This document shows positions 32,714-40,372 of a stretch of 64,000 nt of DNA, one piece after another (position 1 is the first letter of the stretch; each line of letters begins with the position of its first letter). The stretch is from Tumebacillus lacus. GTDB taxonomy: Bacteria; Bacillota; Bacilli; Tumebacillales; Tumebacillaceae. Where the stretch lies: the NCBI RefSeq assembly GCF_026410385.1, contig NZ_JAPMLT010000002.1, positions 1 through 64,000 on the forward strand. Reading direction: 5' to 3'. Both the position numbers and the translations under genes were made by a program. The notes under the pieces were generated by a model. That model was not told where the DNA came from. It ran no database searches and worked only from the letters and a program-made list of their open reading frames with translations.

Positions 32714-33862
32714 TTAGTACAGCCCCCCGACCTCCTTTTTCAACAGCAGGCTGTCCGGCACGTGACCGTCGAGGATGCGGATGTTCCCTTTATACAGTTC
32801 GACCTTCAGGGTGCCAGTTACCTTCATTTGCCAAGGCATAACTTCCGATTCGATCTGCAGACGCTCCGGAGAGTTCCAGTCGCCGTGGTACATCATCTCG
32901 CCCCAACGCTTGTCGAGGATCGCTTTGCGGTCGCGCTCGTACTTGTTCATGACGATCGACTCGATGAAGGCGTGGGTTTTGAGGATGATCTCCGCACCCG
33001 GCGCTTCGTAGATCGAGCGGATCTTGTCGCCAAACGCGGTGTCTTCCACGTTGATGATCCGGCCCAGCGCATGGACGCGGCCGATGTCGTTGAGACGGCG
33101 GATCACGTCGGAGAGCTTCATCGGCTCACCGTTGACTGCGACCGGCAGACCGTCCTGGAAGGTCAGCTCGATGATCTCCGGGGTGTCGACCGCGTCATGC
33201 AGGTCCACGGTGAGTTGGAACCAGCGCGGGTCCATCTCGGTCAGGTTGATCTTGTTGATCTCGTGCGACTCGGTGCAGCGGGACCAGAGGTTCTCGTCGG
33301 TGGAGAAGTTGTCTGCGATGCCGACCGGGAAGTCGTAGTCTTTGAGCAGTTCGACTTTTTCACCGCGGGAGAGGACTTGGTCTGCCAGCGGAGCGTAGAC
33401 TTTGATGTTCGGAACGTGGTTCAAAACGCGGATCGCACGGAGGCGGGTGTTTTGGCAACGGGTCGAGCCGAGCGACAGCAGTTTGTCGCCTTCGCCTTTC
33501 AGCGCGCGGATCGCGATGTCAAACGCCATCGCACGTGCCAGCGGGGTGCCGAGCGGGAAGCCCTGGTAGTCGGCGTTCATCTGGATCGCCGACGCGATGT
33601 ACACATCGCAAAACTCGTCGATGCCGTCATACATCAGGTGGTCAAAGCCGATCAGCTTGGCGCGTTCCACCGACTTTTTAATCTCTTCTTCGCCGATGCC
33701 TGTGTCGAGGGTCAGCAGGAGGACTTTGCCCCCGTTGACGCGCTCTTTGGTTTTCATCGCGGTGACGGTCGAGTCTGTGCCGCCGGAGAACAGGCAGACC
33801 GCGTCGTACCCTGCGATTTTTTCAGACAGGTTGGTGAAGGTTTGGGATGCAGAAGTCGACAT
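32714..33862 (-). CDS. Argininosuccinate-synthase-like ATP-dependent ligase
   Basis: ATG at 33862 follows GGGGGAG. The N-terminal PP-loop is LFSGGTDSTV in place of the family's AYSGGLDTS, and LTLDTGIGEEE and YQGFPLGTPLARAMA follow as in ArgG. The substrate motif TGKGNDQVRFE of ArgG is changed to STRCQNTRLRAIRV, so citrulline/aspartate binding is not preserved. I infer adenylation of a carbonyl or ureido group and coupling to an amine in the operon's product. No argH or other arginine genes are near. Confidence 0.8.
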   Translation of the reverse strand: MSTSASQTFTNLSEKIAGYDAVCLFSGGTDSTVTAMKTKERVNGGKVLLLTLDTGIGEEEIKKSVERAKLIGFDHLMYDGIDEFCDVYIASAIQMNADYQGFPLGTPLARAMAFDIAIRALKGEGDKLLSLGSTRCQNTRLRAIRVLNHVPNIKVYAPLADQVLSRGEKVELLKDYDFPVGIADNFSTDENLWSRCTESHEINKINLTEMDPRWFQLTVDLHDAVDTPEIIELTFQDGLPVAVNGEPMKLSDVIRRLNDIGRVHALGRIINVEDTAFGDKIRSIYEAPGAEIILKTHAFIESIVMNKYERDRKAILDKRWGEMMYHGDWNSPERLQIESEVMPWQMKVTGTLKVELYKGNIRILDGHVPDSLLLKKEVGGLY

Positions 33863-33889
33863 GTGTTTTTCTCCCCCTTGGGTCAACGC

Positions 33890-34960
33890 TTATGCGTTGA
33901 CCAGTTCTTTATTTTCGGTGAAGCGCTTGTACAGACGGTCTGCATAGTCGAGGGAGGTGTGCAGGCGATAGAACGCGCCTTTGATGATCTCCCAACGGAT
34001 GTCTTTGTCTGCTGCCACGAACGGAACGACCGCGTTGCGCAGCCAGCCGTTGCCGTGACGGGTATCGATCGCAACGTGCAGGGAATGGTACATCGCCGCT
34101 TGCTCAGACAGGCCGAGGCGTTTGTAGCCGCCGACGAGTCGGTCGAAGCGCTTCGGAGACATCATCTCCAGTGCACCGAGGGAGCCGAGCGCTTTGTAGA
34201 CGTTTTTGCGATAGAGGACGTTGTTCAGCAGGGCGTTGCCGCATGCCAGCGCTTCCCACGATGCGCCTTCCATCAGGTTGAGCAGGGTGTCTTGGTTGGT
34301 CAGGTTGAGCTCTTCCAGCAGGTGGTTGAACATGACGGTGTGGACTTCTTCCATTTTGCCGTTGCCCATCTCGTCCCAGTAGTTCTCTGCCAGCTCCATC
34401 TTGATCGTGCCGTCGGTGCCGACTTGGGCAAAGGCGACCAGATCGTCGAAGCGGGTGTCGACGGTGATCTCTTCGGACATGAATTCGCGCATCTCTTCGA
34501 AGGTCGCGTCGTTTTCCAGGTATTCGTAGAGCGGGTGATCCGCTACGTAGTGGTTGAGGACGAAGTGACGCAGCCAGCGCTCAAACTCTTTCGGATCTTC
34601 CGGCACGTCGTTCAGCTCCGGCATACGGGCTTCTTCAAACGCTTCCCACGCCGCTTCCAGCTCGCGTTGGATCTCGACGAGGATCGGGTCGTTTTGGTTG
34701 TAGACCGGCTTTTTGTCCGGGATGTACAGGGAGGTCTCATAGATGTAGCTCAGGGAGCGATGCAGGGTGTAGCGAGCATCTGCGTCACCTGCGTTGTACG
34801 CGTCGACGGTGCGTTGCACGTGAGCGAGGACCGCGTCGCGGCGTGCGCTGTTGTTGCGGAAGAAGCTGTAGAGGTCTTCGAAGACGATCAGTTCTTTAAC
34901 CAGTTCGTGCAGGGCGATGGTTTCATTGGACAGCAACTGTTCGATTTTGGTAGCGGACAT
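33890..34960 (-). CDS. Heme-oxygenase-like diiron enzyme (HDO/iron-containing redox family)
   Basis: ATG at 34960 behind GGAGG. Likely iron ligands occur in order: HFVLNHYVADHP, LAENYWDEMGNGKMEEVHTV (E, D, H) and MYHSLHVAIDTRHGNGWL (H, D, H), the core of the heme-oxygenase-like diiron oxygenases and oxidases. Known relatives include UndA, BesC, SznF and PolF, which cut, desaturate, N-oxygenate or cyclise amino acids and fatty acids. The substrate here is unknown, but the neighbours point to an amino acid. Confidence 0.8.
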   Translation of the reverse strand: MSATKIEQLLSNETIALHELVKELIVFEDLYSFFRNNSARRDAVLAHVQRTVDAYNAGDADARYTLHRSLSYIYETSLYIPDKKPVYNQNDPILVEIQRELEAAWEAFEEARMPELNDVPEDPKEFERWLRHFVLNHYVADHPLYEYLENDATFEEMREFMSEEITVDTRFDDLVAFAQVGTDGTIKMELAENYWDEMGNGKMEEVHTVMFNHLLEELNLTNQDTLLNLMEGASWEALACGNALLNNVLYRKNVYKALGSLGALEMMSPKRFDRLVGGYKRLGLSEQAAMYHSLHVAIDTRHGNGWLRNAVVPFVAADKDIRWEIIKGAFYRLHTSLDYADRLYKRFTENKELVNA

Positions 34961-35015
34961 GTTTGGAACCTCCAATTTTAGGTAAGGTGGTGTATTGTGA
35001 AGATTTCGATATTTT

Positions 35016-36023
35016 TTAGAAAGCTTTCGTCATTCCGTTGACGTTGTTGACGGAGAAGACGTGTTTTCTGATCCCGCGCAGGCGGATGTCGTCGAGGACG
35101 CAGTTGACGCCCTGGTACGGCGACGTGAAGTAGCCGATGCAATGTTTGGCTTTGCAATACTCCGGCTCTTGCATCAGGATCTGGTGCGCGGCGTGCATGT
35201 TGTAATGCGGGATGCCGGCATACAGATGGTGGATCAGGTGGAAATGGTCTTTGTGCGGGTAGAACAGCTTCAGGAACAGGATGTTGCCAAAGACGTTGCG
35301 CGTTTTAAACAGCGGGTCCGGCTCTTCCATGATGCCGGCGTGTTCCGACATCTCCGCGTAGTAGCGAATGACCTGCAGCACGGTGACGTACGGGACGACC
35401 CAGTAGAGCACGAGGTCGAGGCCGTGACCGGTCAGGACCGCTGCGGTGATGACGACCGCCCAGTAGGCCAAGCGGCCGAGTTGTTCCTTGAGCGGGATCT
35501 CCTTGGAGAAGATGAAGGAGCTCAACGTCCCGTAGATGTAGCGCGGCACATGGATGAGCGTCAGCGGCTTGATCATGTGCTTGAGGATGAACACCCATTT
35601 TTTCTGCGGCGGATTTTCCAGACCGAACAGCTTGTAGCGGATCAGGTCCGGGTCGATCTCTTCCGACAGGTGTTTGTGGTGGGTGAAGTGGGAGACTCGG
35701 TAGGCGGAGAGCGACGTGAAGATCGGAAACGACGCAAACAGCATGCCGAGCCAGTTGTTCATCGTCTTGTTTTTGAACAAGGAGTTGTGGCTGGCTTCGT
35801 GAGTCAGGTTGTCGAACGCCCGTTGGCGGGACGCGATGAGAAACACGGCGATCAGGTACGTGATCATGCCGCCGACCATTTGGGACAGCGCGATGGCGCC
35901 GATGATGACCGCCCAGTCAAACGCGATAAAGAACAAGTTGGTGGTGTTGTTTCGCGTTTGCAGTTTGCGGATGCCCTCCCGGGTCTCTTTGGAGAAGGTG
36001 GATTGACCTCCTTTTTCTTGCAC
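35016..36023 (-). CDS. Membrane fatty-acid-desaturase-family hydroxylase/desaturase
   Basis: Three histidine boxes are present: HEASH, HFTHHKH and HLIHHLYAG, with several membrane helices (FDWAVIIGAIALSQMV, GMITYLIAVFLIA). Such enzymes desaturate or hydroxylate lipids or small molecules with a diiron site. GGAGGTG supports GTG at 36023; a longer start at 36074 overlaps the NIPSNAP gene and has no ribosome site. In the operon it could oxidise the same substrate as the diiron enzyme next to it. Confidence 0.8.
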   Translation of the reverse strand: MQEKGGQSTFSKETREGIRKLQTRNNTTNLFFIAFDWAVIIGAIALSQMVGGMITYLIAVFLIASRQRAFDNLTHEASHNSLFKNKTMNNWLGMLFASFPIFTSLSAYRVSHFTHHKHLSEEIDPDLIRYKLFGLENPPQKKWVFILKHMIKPLTLIHVPRYIYGTLSSFIFSKEIPLKEQLGRLAYWAVVITAAVLTGHGLDLVLYWVVPYVTVLQVIRYYAEMSEHAGIMEEPDPLFKTRNVFGNILFLKLFYPHKDHFHLIHHLYAGIPHYNMHAAHQILMQEPEYCKAKHCIGYFTSPYQGVNCVLDDIRLRGIRKHVFSVNNVNGMTKAF

Positions 36024-36070
36024 AGTTGACACCTCCATAATGGAATATTGTGTAGCGGACGGAGCCGTGG

Positions 36071-36400
36071 TCACTCGTAGCGGAACGGGAAGAACTCCGA
36101 GGCGACGAGCACCTTTGAATCAATCTCTCGAATCAGCGGACCGTCCTGCTGCGTGATGCGCTTGCATTCGATCCACTCGGGATCGCTGGAGAAGTTCTCC
36201 CAGGAACGCTCCATCGCTTCCTCGTTTTCAAACTCGCAGATGTAGACAAACTCGCCGGTCTCATGCTGAAGGTTCTCATAGAAGGCGATCACGCGGATGT
36301 TGTGACGCCGGAACAAGTGCTTGGCGTGGCGGTCGAATCGGTCGCGCAGTTTGTCCCTGGCTCCCGGCTCGCACGTGTAGGTGCGGTGTTCATAGATCAT
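36071..36400 (-). CDS. NIPSNAP-family protein
   Basis: ATG at 36400 lies 10 bases behind AAAGGAG. The 109 residues (IYEHRTYTCEPGARDKLRDR, FVYICEFENEEAMERSWENF) are a ferredoxin-like NIPSNAP domain. These small proteins appear in natural-product operons without a fixed role, perhaps as cyclase-like helpers. It overlaps the end of the PPOX gene region by context only, with a 7-base gap. Confidence 0.75.
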   Translation of the reverse strand: MIYEHRTYTCEPGARDKLRDRFDRHAKHLFRRHNIRVIAFYENLQHETGEFVYICEFENEEAMERSWENFSSDPEWIECKRITQQDGPLIREIDSKVLVASEFFPFRYE

Positions 36401-36407
36401 CTCTTCG

Positions 36408-36872
36408 TTACTCCTTTCCCACCAGACGCGGGATGCGGGCATTGCAGTTGCCGTAGACTTCCTGCGTCGTCACTTTGACGAACTGGATGGCCGTCGGGAA
36501 CCATCGCTTCCACTCCGGGTGCGTGTCGATGATCTCCGCGCGACCGTTGATGCGGATGCGGATGGCGTGTTCGAAGTTGACGAACAGCATGCCGACGTGC
36601 GGGTTTTCCAAGATGTTGCCAAGGCTCTGGAACGCGCCGTTCCCTTCGTAGTCCGGGAAGATCAAGGTCTGATCGTCCAACACGACGACGGGAGGGATGC
36701 CACCTCGGAACGAGCAATCGCACTCGCCCTTTGCGTTCGATGTGGCCAAGAAGAAAAATTGCTGGGATTCCATAAAGGATTTGAAGAACGGATGGATTCT
36801 CGTGCCGACGTGAATGCCGCTCGTCCCAAACTTTTCACGAAGGAGTTCTTCTCCAGACTGCTGAAGTTGCAT
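36408..36872 (-). CDS. PPOX-fold flavin protein (pyridoxamine phosphate oxidase family)
   Basis: 154 residues: ESQQFFFLATSNAKGECDCS, IPPVVVLDDQTLIFPDYEGN, NILENPHVGMLFVNFEHAIR and INGRAEIID are the split-barrel pattern of PPOX-family FMN proteins. First gene of the operon. It may deliver electrons from reduced flavin to the oxygenases downstream; that link is inference. Confidence 0.8.
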   Translation of the reverse strand: MQLQQSGEELLREKFGTSGIHVGTRIHPFFKSFMESQQFFFLATSNAKGECDCSFRGGIPPVVVLDDQTLIFPDYEGNGAFQSLGNILENPHVGMLFVNFEHAIRIRINGRAEIIDTHPEWKRWFPTAIQFVKVTTQEVYGNCNARIPRLVGKE

Positions 36873-36892
36873 CGTCTCCCCCCTCTCTTTTA

Positions 36893-36910
36893 ACGAGTGA
36901 GCCTCGTTTT
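36893..36910. promoter_or_regulatory. Inverted repeat in the operon leader
   Basis: AACGAG and CTCGTT flank five bases between the predicted promoter and the PPOX start. A short hairpin or a protein site. Confidence 0.35.
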
Positions 36911-36943
36911 TTATTCAAACTATCAAATGCTTGTGTGTAAATG

Positions 36944-36970
36944 ATACTATAACGAGATTTCTGGTGTCAA
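36944..36970 (-). promoter_or_regulatory. Promoter of the seven-gene biosynthetic operon
   Basis: TTGACA on the minus strand (36965-36970) is followed after 15 bases by TAGTAT, or after 17 bases by GTATCA. It reads toward the PPOX gene and is divergent from the regulator at 37084. Confidence 0.5.
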
Positions 36971-37018
36971 CATGAAAATTACTGACTGGGAAATTTATTT
37001 TCTGCGTGTTATCATATA

Positions 37019-37060
37019 AGTAAACAAAAATCACTGAGATAGTTCTTTCGGTGAACAAAG
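37019..37060. promoter_or_regulatory. AGTAAACAAA-type sites between operon and regulator
   Basis: AGTAAACAAA at 37019-37028 and GTGAACAAAG at 37051-37060 lie just ahead of the regulator gene and upstream of the divergent operon promoter. The same motif recurs at 38769, 38801, 38875 and 38899. Confidence 0.5.
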
Positions 37061-37083
37061 TAGGTTGTAAAGGGGGTCTTTGG

Positions 37084-38445
37084 ATGTATTTTTCGTCTGC
37101 CAAGCTGGAGCAATTGATCGACGGGCTGCAGCAACGAAGCGGCCGGTCGTGGACGATTCGGGAGATCTCAGGGGCTACGGGCATCTCCCCCGCCTATCTC
37201 ACCCATTTACGGAAGGGAAGCCGCAAGTTCCCCAGTTTGGAGGTGATCGATCGGCTGTGCCGATTCTTTCAGATCCGGCTGTTCGATCTGATCGAGGAAG
37301 GCGACGGCGACCCGTGGCTTTCGACCCAGGACACGCCCGAGTCGGATCCGCCGATGGCGACGTGGCAAGGGCGCATCCGTCAGGCGCTCGATCTTTGCAA
37401 CCGCATGATCGCCGCCCGCGACCCGCAGCATGCACTGGAACTGCTGTCGTTGCTGGGCGGCTCCCATCAGTTTTTCTCCGGCGAACGAGATCTGGAGGCG
37501 GAGATGAAACTGACGCAGGCGGCAGCGCTGATCGAACTCGGCGAGTTTGACGGGGCGGCTGAGGTGCTGGACGCGCTGTTGTCCGGCACCGTGTCGGACA
37601 AGGTCCGCACCCGCGCTCTCTGTTTACAGAGTGAAGTCTGCCTGCGCCGGGGCCGAACGGCCGAAGCCCGATCCGCTCTGCAGGCGGCCAAGACGGTGGC
37701 GATGGCCGCCGAGGATCACGAGTTGACGGTGCATGTGATGAGCTCGCTCGGTCAGTATTATGCCAAGCTCGGTGAACACGGCGCGGCTGTTTACTATTAT
37801 GAAAAGGCCCGTCAGCAATCGGCCGGTCCCGGCGGTTGCCCGGAGCAGGCCCGCGTGTTGCTGAGACTTGGGATCGAGCAGATGAAGATCTTGAATTTTG
37901 ACGCGGCCGAACGGACGCTGTGCACAGCCAAGGCACACAGCGCGCCGGACGACGGGGTGCGGGCCGATGCGGATCACTATCTGGGACGGCTCGCCTGTTT
38001 GCGGGGGGACATGGAACAGGCGATCCTCCATTTGAACCGGGCTCTGATCGCCCACCGCGAATCGGGCCGCTGCCGGGATGCGGGCTCCGATCTGCTGATG
38101 CTCGCGATGTGCAAACGACGGATGAACAACTGGCACGATGTCAGCGAACATGCGCTGGAGAGCGCGATCTCTTTTGAAAACGTCAACGAGCGCCGCTCGG
38201 CTGTCCGGGCCCGGCTTTTGTGGATCGAGTCGCAGATGCAGGGCGATCACCTGCAGGAGCAACTGTCGCAGTGGCTCGCCGAGATCGGCGAGGAGTTGAC
38301 CGGAGTCGATTCGCCGCTCGATTCGGCCCGCTGGCTGCACTTGCAGGCCGAGATGTGCCGACGCACGGGACATGTGGAGCTCGGGCTGACGCTGAGCTTG
38401 CAAGCGCTGTCTCTTTATGAAGATCTCGCCGGTCGAACGGCATAA
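37084..38445 (+). CDS. XRE-TPR transcription regulator beside the biosynthetic operon
   Basis: ATG at 37084 follows AAAGGGGG. The N-terminal domain (AKLEQLIDGLQQRSGRSWTI, REISGATGISPAYLTHLRKG) is an XRE helix-turn-helix closely similar to that of the regulator at 38957. TPR helices fill the remaining 370 residues, the usual peptide-binding part. It is divergent from the operon and convergent with the repeat-peptide gene at 38499. I infer that it senses that peptide or a relative and controls the operon. Confidence 0.8.
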   Translation: MYFSSAKLEQLIDGLQQRSGRSWTIREISGATGISPAYLTHLRKGSRKFPSLEVIDRLCRFFQIRLFDLIEEGDGDPWLSTQDTPESDPPMATWQGRIRQALDLCNRMIAARDPQHALELLSLLGGSHQFFSGERDLEAEMKLTQAAALIELGEFDGAAEVLDALLSGTVSDKVRTRALCLQSEVCLRRGRTAEARSALQAAKTVAMAAEDHELTVHVMSSLGQYYAKLGEHGAAVYYYEKARQQSAGPGGCPEQARVLLRLGIEQMKILNFDAAERTLCTAKAHSAPDDGVRADADHYLGRLACLRGDMEQAILHLNRALIAHRESGRCRDAGSDLLMLAMCKRRMNNWHDVSEHALESAISFENVNERRSAVRARLLWIESQMQGDHLQEQLSQWLAEIGEELTGVDSPLDSARWLHLQAEMCRRTGHVELGLTLSLQALSLYEDLAGRTA

Positions 38446-38477
38446 AAAAACTCACCCGCGCGGGTGAGTTTTTTGTT
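38446..38477. terminator. Bidirectional terminator between regulator and peptide gene
   Basis: AAAAAAACTCACCCGCGCGGG continuing TGAGTTTTTTG: T-rich on both strands, 22 bases past the peptide-gene stop. Confidence 0.75.
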
Positions 38478-38498
38478 TCCTGTGAGAATTCAAACTCG

Positions 38499-38672
38499 CT
38501 ATCCTTTGATCGGTGCGATCGGCCACGGCGGTTGAATGTCTGCCACTTTGACCTTCTCTTGCGGTGCGACCGGCCACGGCGGCTGAATGTCAGCCAGTTC
38601 GTTGACGGCATTAAAGGCGAACGGCACGACTGCAATCCCTACGATCAGCATCCATTTGACTGTCTTTTTCAT
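38499..38672 (-). CDS. Signalling-peptide precursor with two 11-residue repeats (57 residues)
   Basis: AGGGGGAATC lies ahead of ATG at 38672. The product starts KKTVKWMLIVGIAVVPFAF, a signal-type segment, and continues with two nearly identical units, ADIQPPWPVAP and ADIQPPWPIAP, joined by QEKVKV, ending IKG. Repeated short units behind a signal segment are typical of pro-peptides that yield several copies of one signal. The gene lies between two XRE-TPR regulators and shares a divergent promoter region with one of them. It is too short for most gene callers. Confidence 0.8.
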   Translation of the reverse strand: MKKTVKWMLIVGIAVVPFAFNAVNELADIQPPWPVAPQEKVKVADIQPPWPIAPIKG

Positions 38673-38768
38673 TGGTTGATTCCCCCTGTTTCATTGACCC
38701 CTGCGTGTCGAGATTTGTTGGTTTTTGATTTATTTTGTTTTCTAGGCTGTATTTGTTAGCAACGTATC

Positions 38769-38810
38769 AGTAAACAAATAGTAACTCATAAAGTTTCCTC
38801 AGTCAACAAA
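38769..38810 (-). promoter_or_regulatory. Promoter of the repeat-peptide gene with AGTAAACAAA-type sites
   Basis: On the minus strand TTGACT (38801-38806) and TACTAT (38778-38783) are 17 bases apart. AGTCAACAAA (38801-38810) covers the -35 and AGTAAACAAA (38769-38778) lies directly after the -10, near the start of transcription. Confidence 0.65.
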
Positions 38811-38867
38811 AATCTTAAAATTTGTTTTGTAAAGAATCTATAAAAGTGAGAGATTCCGGGGTGCTAC

Positions 38868-38908
38868 TCGACACAGTAAACAGATTTCTGTATAATGAAG
38901 TAAACAAA
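38868..38908 (+). promoter_or_regulatory. Promoter of the 38957 regulator with AGTAAACAAA-type sites
   Basis: TCGACA (38868-38873) and TATAAT (38891-38896) are 17 bases apart. AGTAAACAGA (38875-38884) lies in the spacer and AGTAAACAAA (38899-38908) just after the -10. Binding there would block the promoter, so autorepression is likely. Confidence 0.65.
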
Positions 38909-38956
38909 CTAACTTGTACTCCGAGTTACTAGCCTACCGCATAGGAGAGATTTCTC

Positions 38957-40321
38957 TTGTCTACTTTTTCTGCCAAAAAACTGAACCAGTTGATCGATCA
39001 TCTGAAACATATAACCGGACACCGCTGGACAATCCGTGAAATTGCTGAGAAAACAGACATTTCTCCTGCCTACCTGACATTACTGAAAAACGGCCAACGC
39101 ACCAATCCCAGTATGGATATGGTACTGAAGCTCAGTGAATTTTTTAATGTGCCGCCCGATGATTTGCTGGAGGCGGAGATCGGCAGCGGAGCGGGGACGC
39201 AACGCACGGTCGAGTCGTATGAGATGACCACCCCGTCGCCGATTCGGCAAACGATCCAGATGAGTGAACAACTCATTCAATCAAACAACCCCCAGCAAGC
39301 GCTGGAGTTGCTGAAATTGATCCGCACCGATTATCTGCAAGAGGAGATGCCGGATCTCTACCAAGAGGCGGAGTTGGCACGCGCGTCCGCGTTGGTGGCA
39401 TTGCGTCAGTATGAAGAGGCGGAGCCGGTATTGGCGACCGTTTCTCAAGAAGGAATGCCGGCGTCGAACCGATTGAAAGCACTGTATTTGCAGAGCCGGA
39501 TGCTCTATCAACAAGAAAAATATCGACCGGCCATCTCCTCGCTGCAAGCGGCGAAAGATTTGGCGGACAGCATTCATGATTCGGAATACCTCTATAAGAT
39601 TCATTACTCCTTGGGTCTGTGCTACAACCAATCGAGCGACCTCGGGGCCTCGATCTATCATTATGAGATGGCGTATCATTTCTTCCCGGAGAGCCTGCAT
39701 CTGGTGCATAAAGCGCATTTGTCGATGGGCATGGGGTTGACGTATATGCGGTTGCACAGCTTGAACAAAGCGCGGGAGATCTTCCAGTACGCCTATCAGA
39801 TCTACAACGACCTTGGCGAGATCAAGTACCGGGCGGACATCGAGCACAATCTCGCCTGCATCGACACGATCAACGGCGAGTATGAAGCGGCGGTCGAACA
39901 ATTTCTCCATTGCCTGCCCGCCTTCCAGTCGCTGTCCGACCATGTCGGCATCGCCAACACGCTCTATCAGCTGGCGATCTGCTACAAGGAGATGAAGCGG
40001 TGGAGCGAGATGGAGGACAACGCTCTGCGCGCAGTGATCACCTACGAAAACCTGCAACAAAAAGGCCAGGCAGCGCGAGCCCACCTCCTGCTGGCCGAAG
40101 CGCAGTTTCAGCGCCATCCGCATGAGGCGGATGTGCTGCCGATGATCGACAAGGCGTACGATGTGTTTACGGAGCTCGATTGGACGGTGGATCAGGCGAA
40201 GGCGTTGTATTTGAAAGCGACGGTCTTCCAGCAGCGAGGCGAGTTGGAAACGGCTCTTGGCAACAGTTTGGATGCGCTGGCCTTATATTCGGAACATCAT
40301 ATGCATGTCTTGGAGCATTAA
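38957..40321 (+). CDS. XRE-TPR transcription regulator, divergent from the repeat-peptide gene
   Basis: TTG at 38957 follows AGGAGA. The helix-turn-helix (HRWTIREIAEKTDISPAYLT, LLKNGQRTNPSMDMVLKLSE) is close to that of 37084, so the two may bind the same sites. TPR helices occupy about residues 90-450 (IHYSLGLCYNQSSDLGASIY; IANTLYQLAICYKEMKRWSE). The peptide gene is transcribed away from it. Together they form a regulator/peptide pair. Confidence 0.8.
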   Translation: MSTFSAKKLNQLIDHLKHITGHRWTIREIAEKTDISPAYLTLLKNGQRTNPSMDMVLKLSEFFNVPPDDLLEAEIGSGAGTQRTVESYEMTTPSPIRQTIQMSEQLIQSNNPQQALELLKLIRTDYLQEEMPDLYQEAELARASALVALRQYEEAEPVLATVSQEGMPASNRLKALYLQSRMLYQQEKYRPAISSLQAAKDLADSIHDSEYLYKIHYSLGLCYNQSSDLGASIYHYEMAYHFFPESLHLVHKAHLSMGMGLTYMRLHSLNKAREIFQYAYQIYNDLGEIKYRADIEHNLACIDTINGEYEAAVEQFLHCLPAFQSLSDHVGIANTLYQLAICYKEMKRWSEMEDNALRAVITYENLQQKGQAARAHLLLAEAQFQRHPHEADVLPMIDKAYDVFTELDWTVDQAKALYLKATVFQQRGELETALGNSLDALALYSEHHMHVLEH

Positions 40322-40366
40322 AAAAAACGGCGGCCGTGTCGAGAACACGTCCACCGTTTTTTTTCT
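40320..40366. terminator. Terminator between regulator and GatD-like gene
   Basis: AAAAAAACGG, a stem with GGCCGTGTC and GAACACGTCC, then ACCGTTTTTTTTC. A looser member of the GCGGTGG hairpin group. Confidence 0.6.
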
Positions 40367-40372
40367 TTTGTG

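Noticed and set aside
32762..34981. Very long plus-strand open frame opposite the ligase and diiron genes
   Set aside because: It mirrors the codon phase of well-supported minus-strand genes in GC-rich DNA, has no ribosome site and resembles no protein. The same applies to long frames opposite 42183-44093, 45349-46851, 49222-50889, 51060-52334, 53356-54975 and 57411-58988.
38499..38635. Tandem direct repeats taken as a CRISPR-like or simple DNA repeat
   Set aside because: There are only two copies, and they encode the repeated peptide in frame with synonymous changes, so selection acts on the protein.
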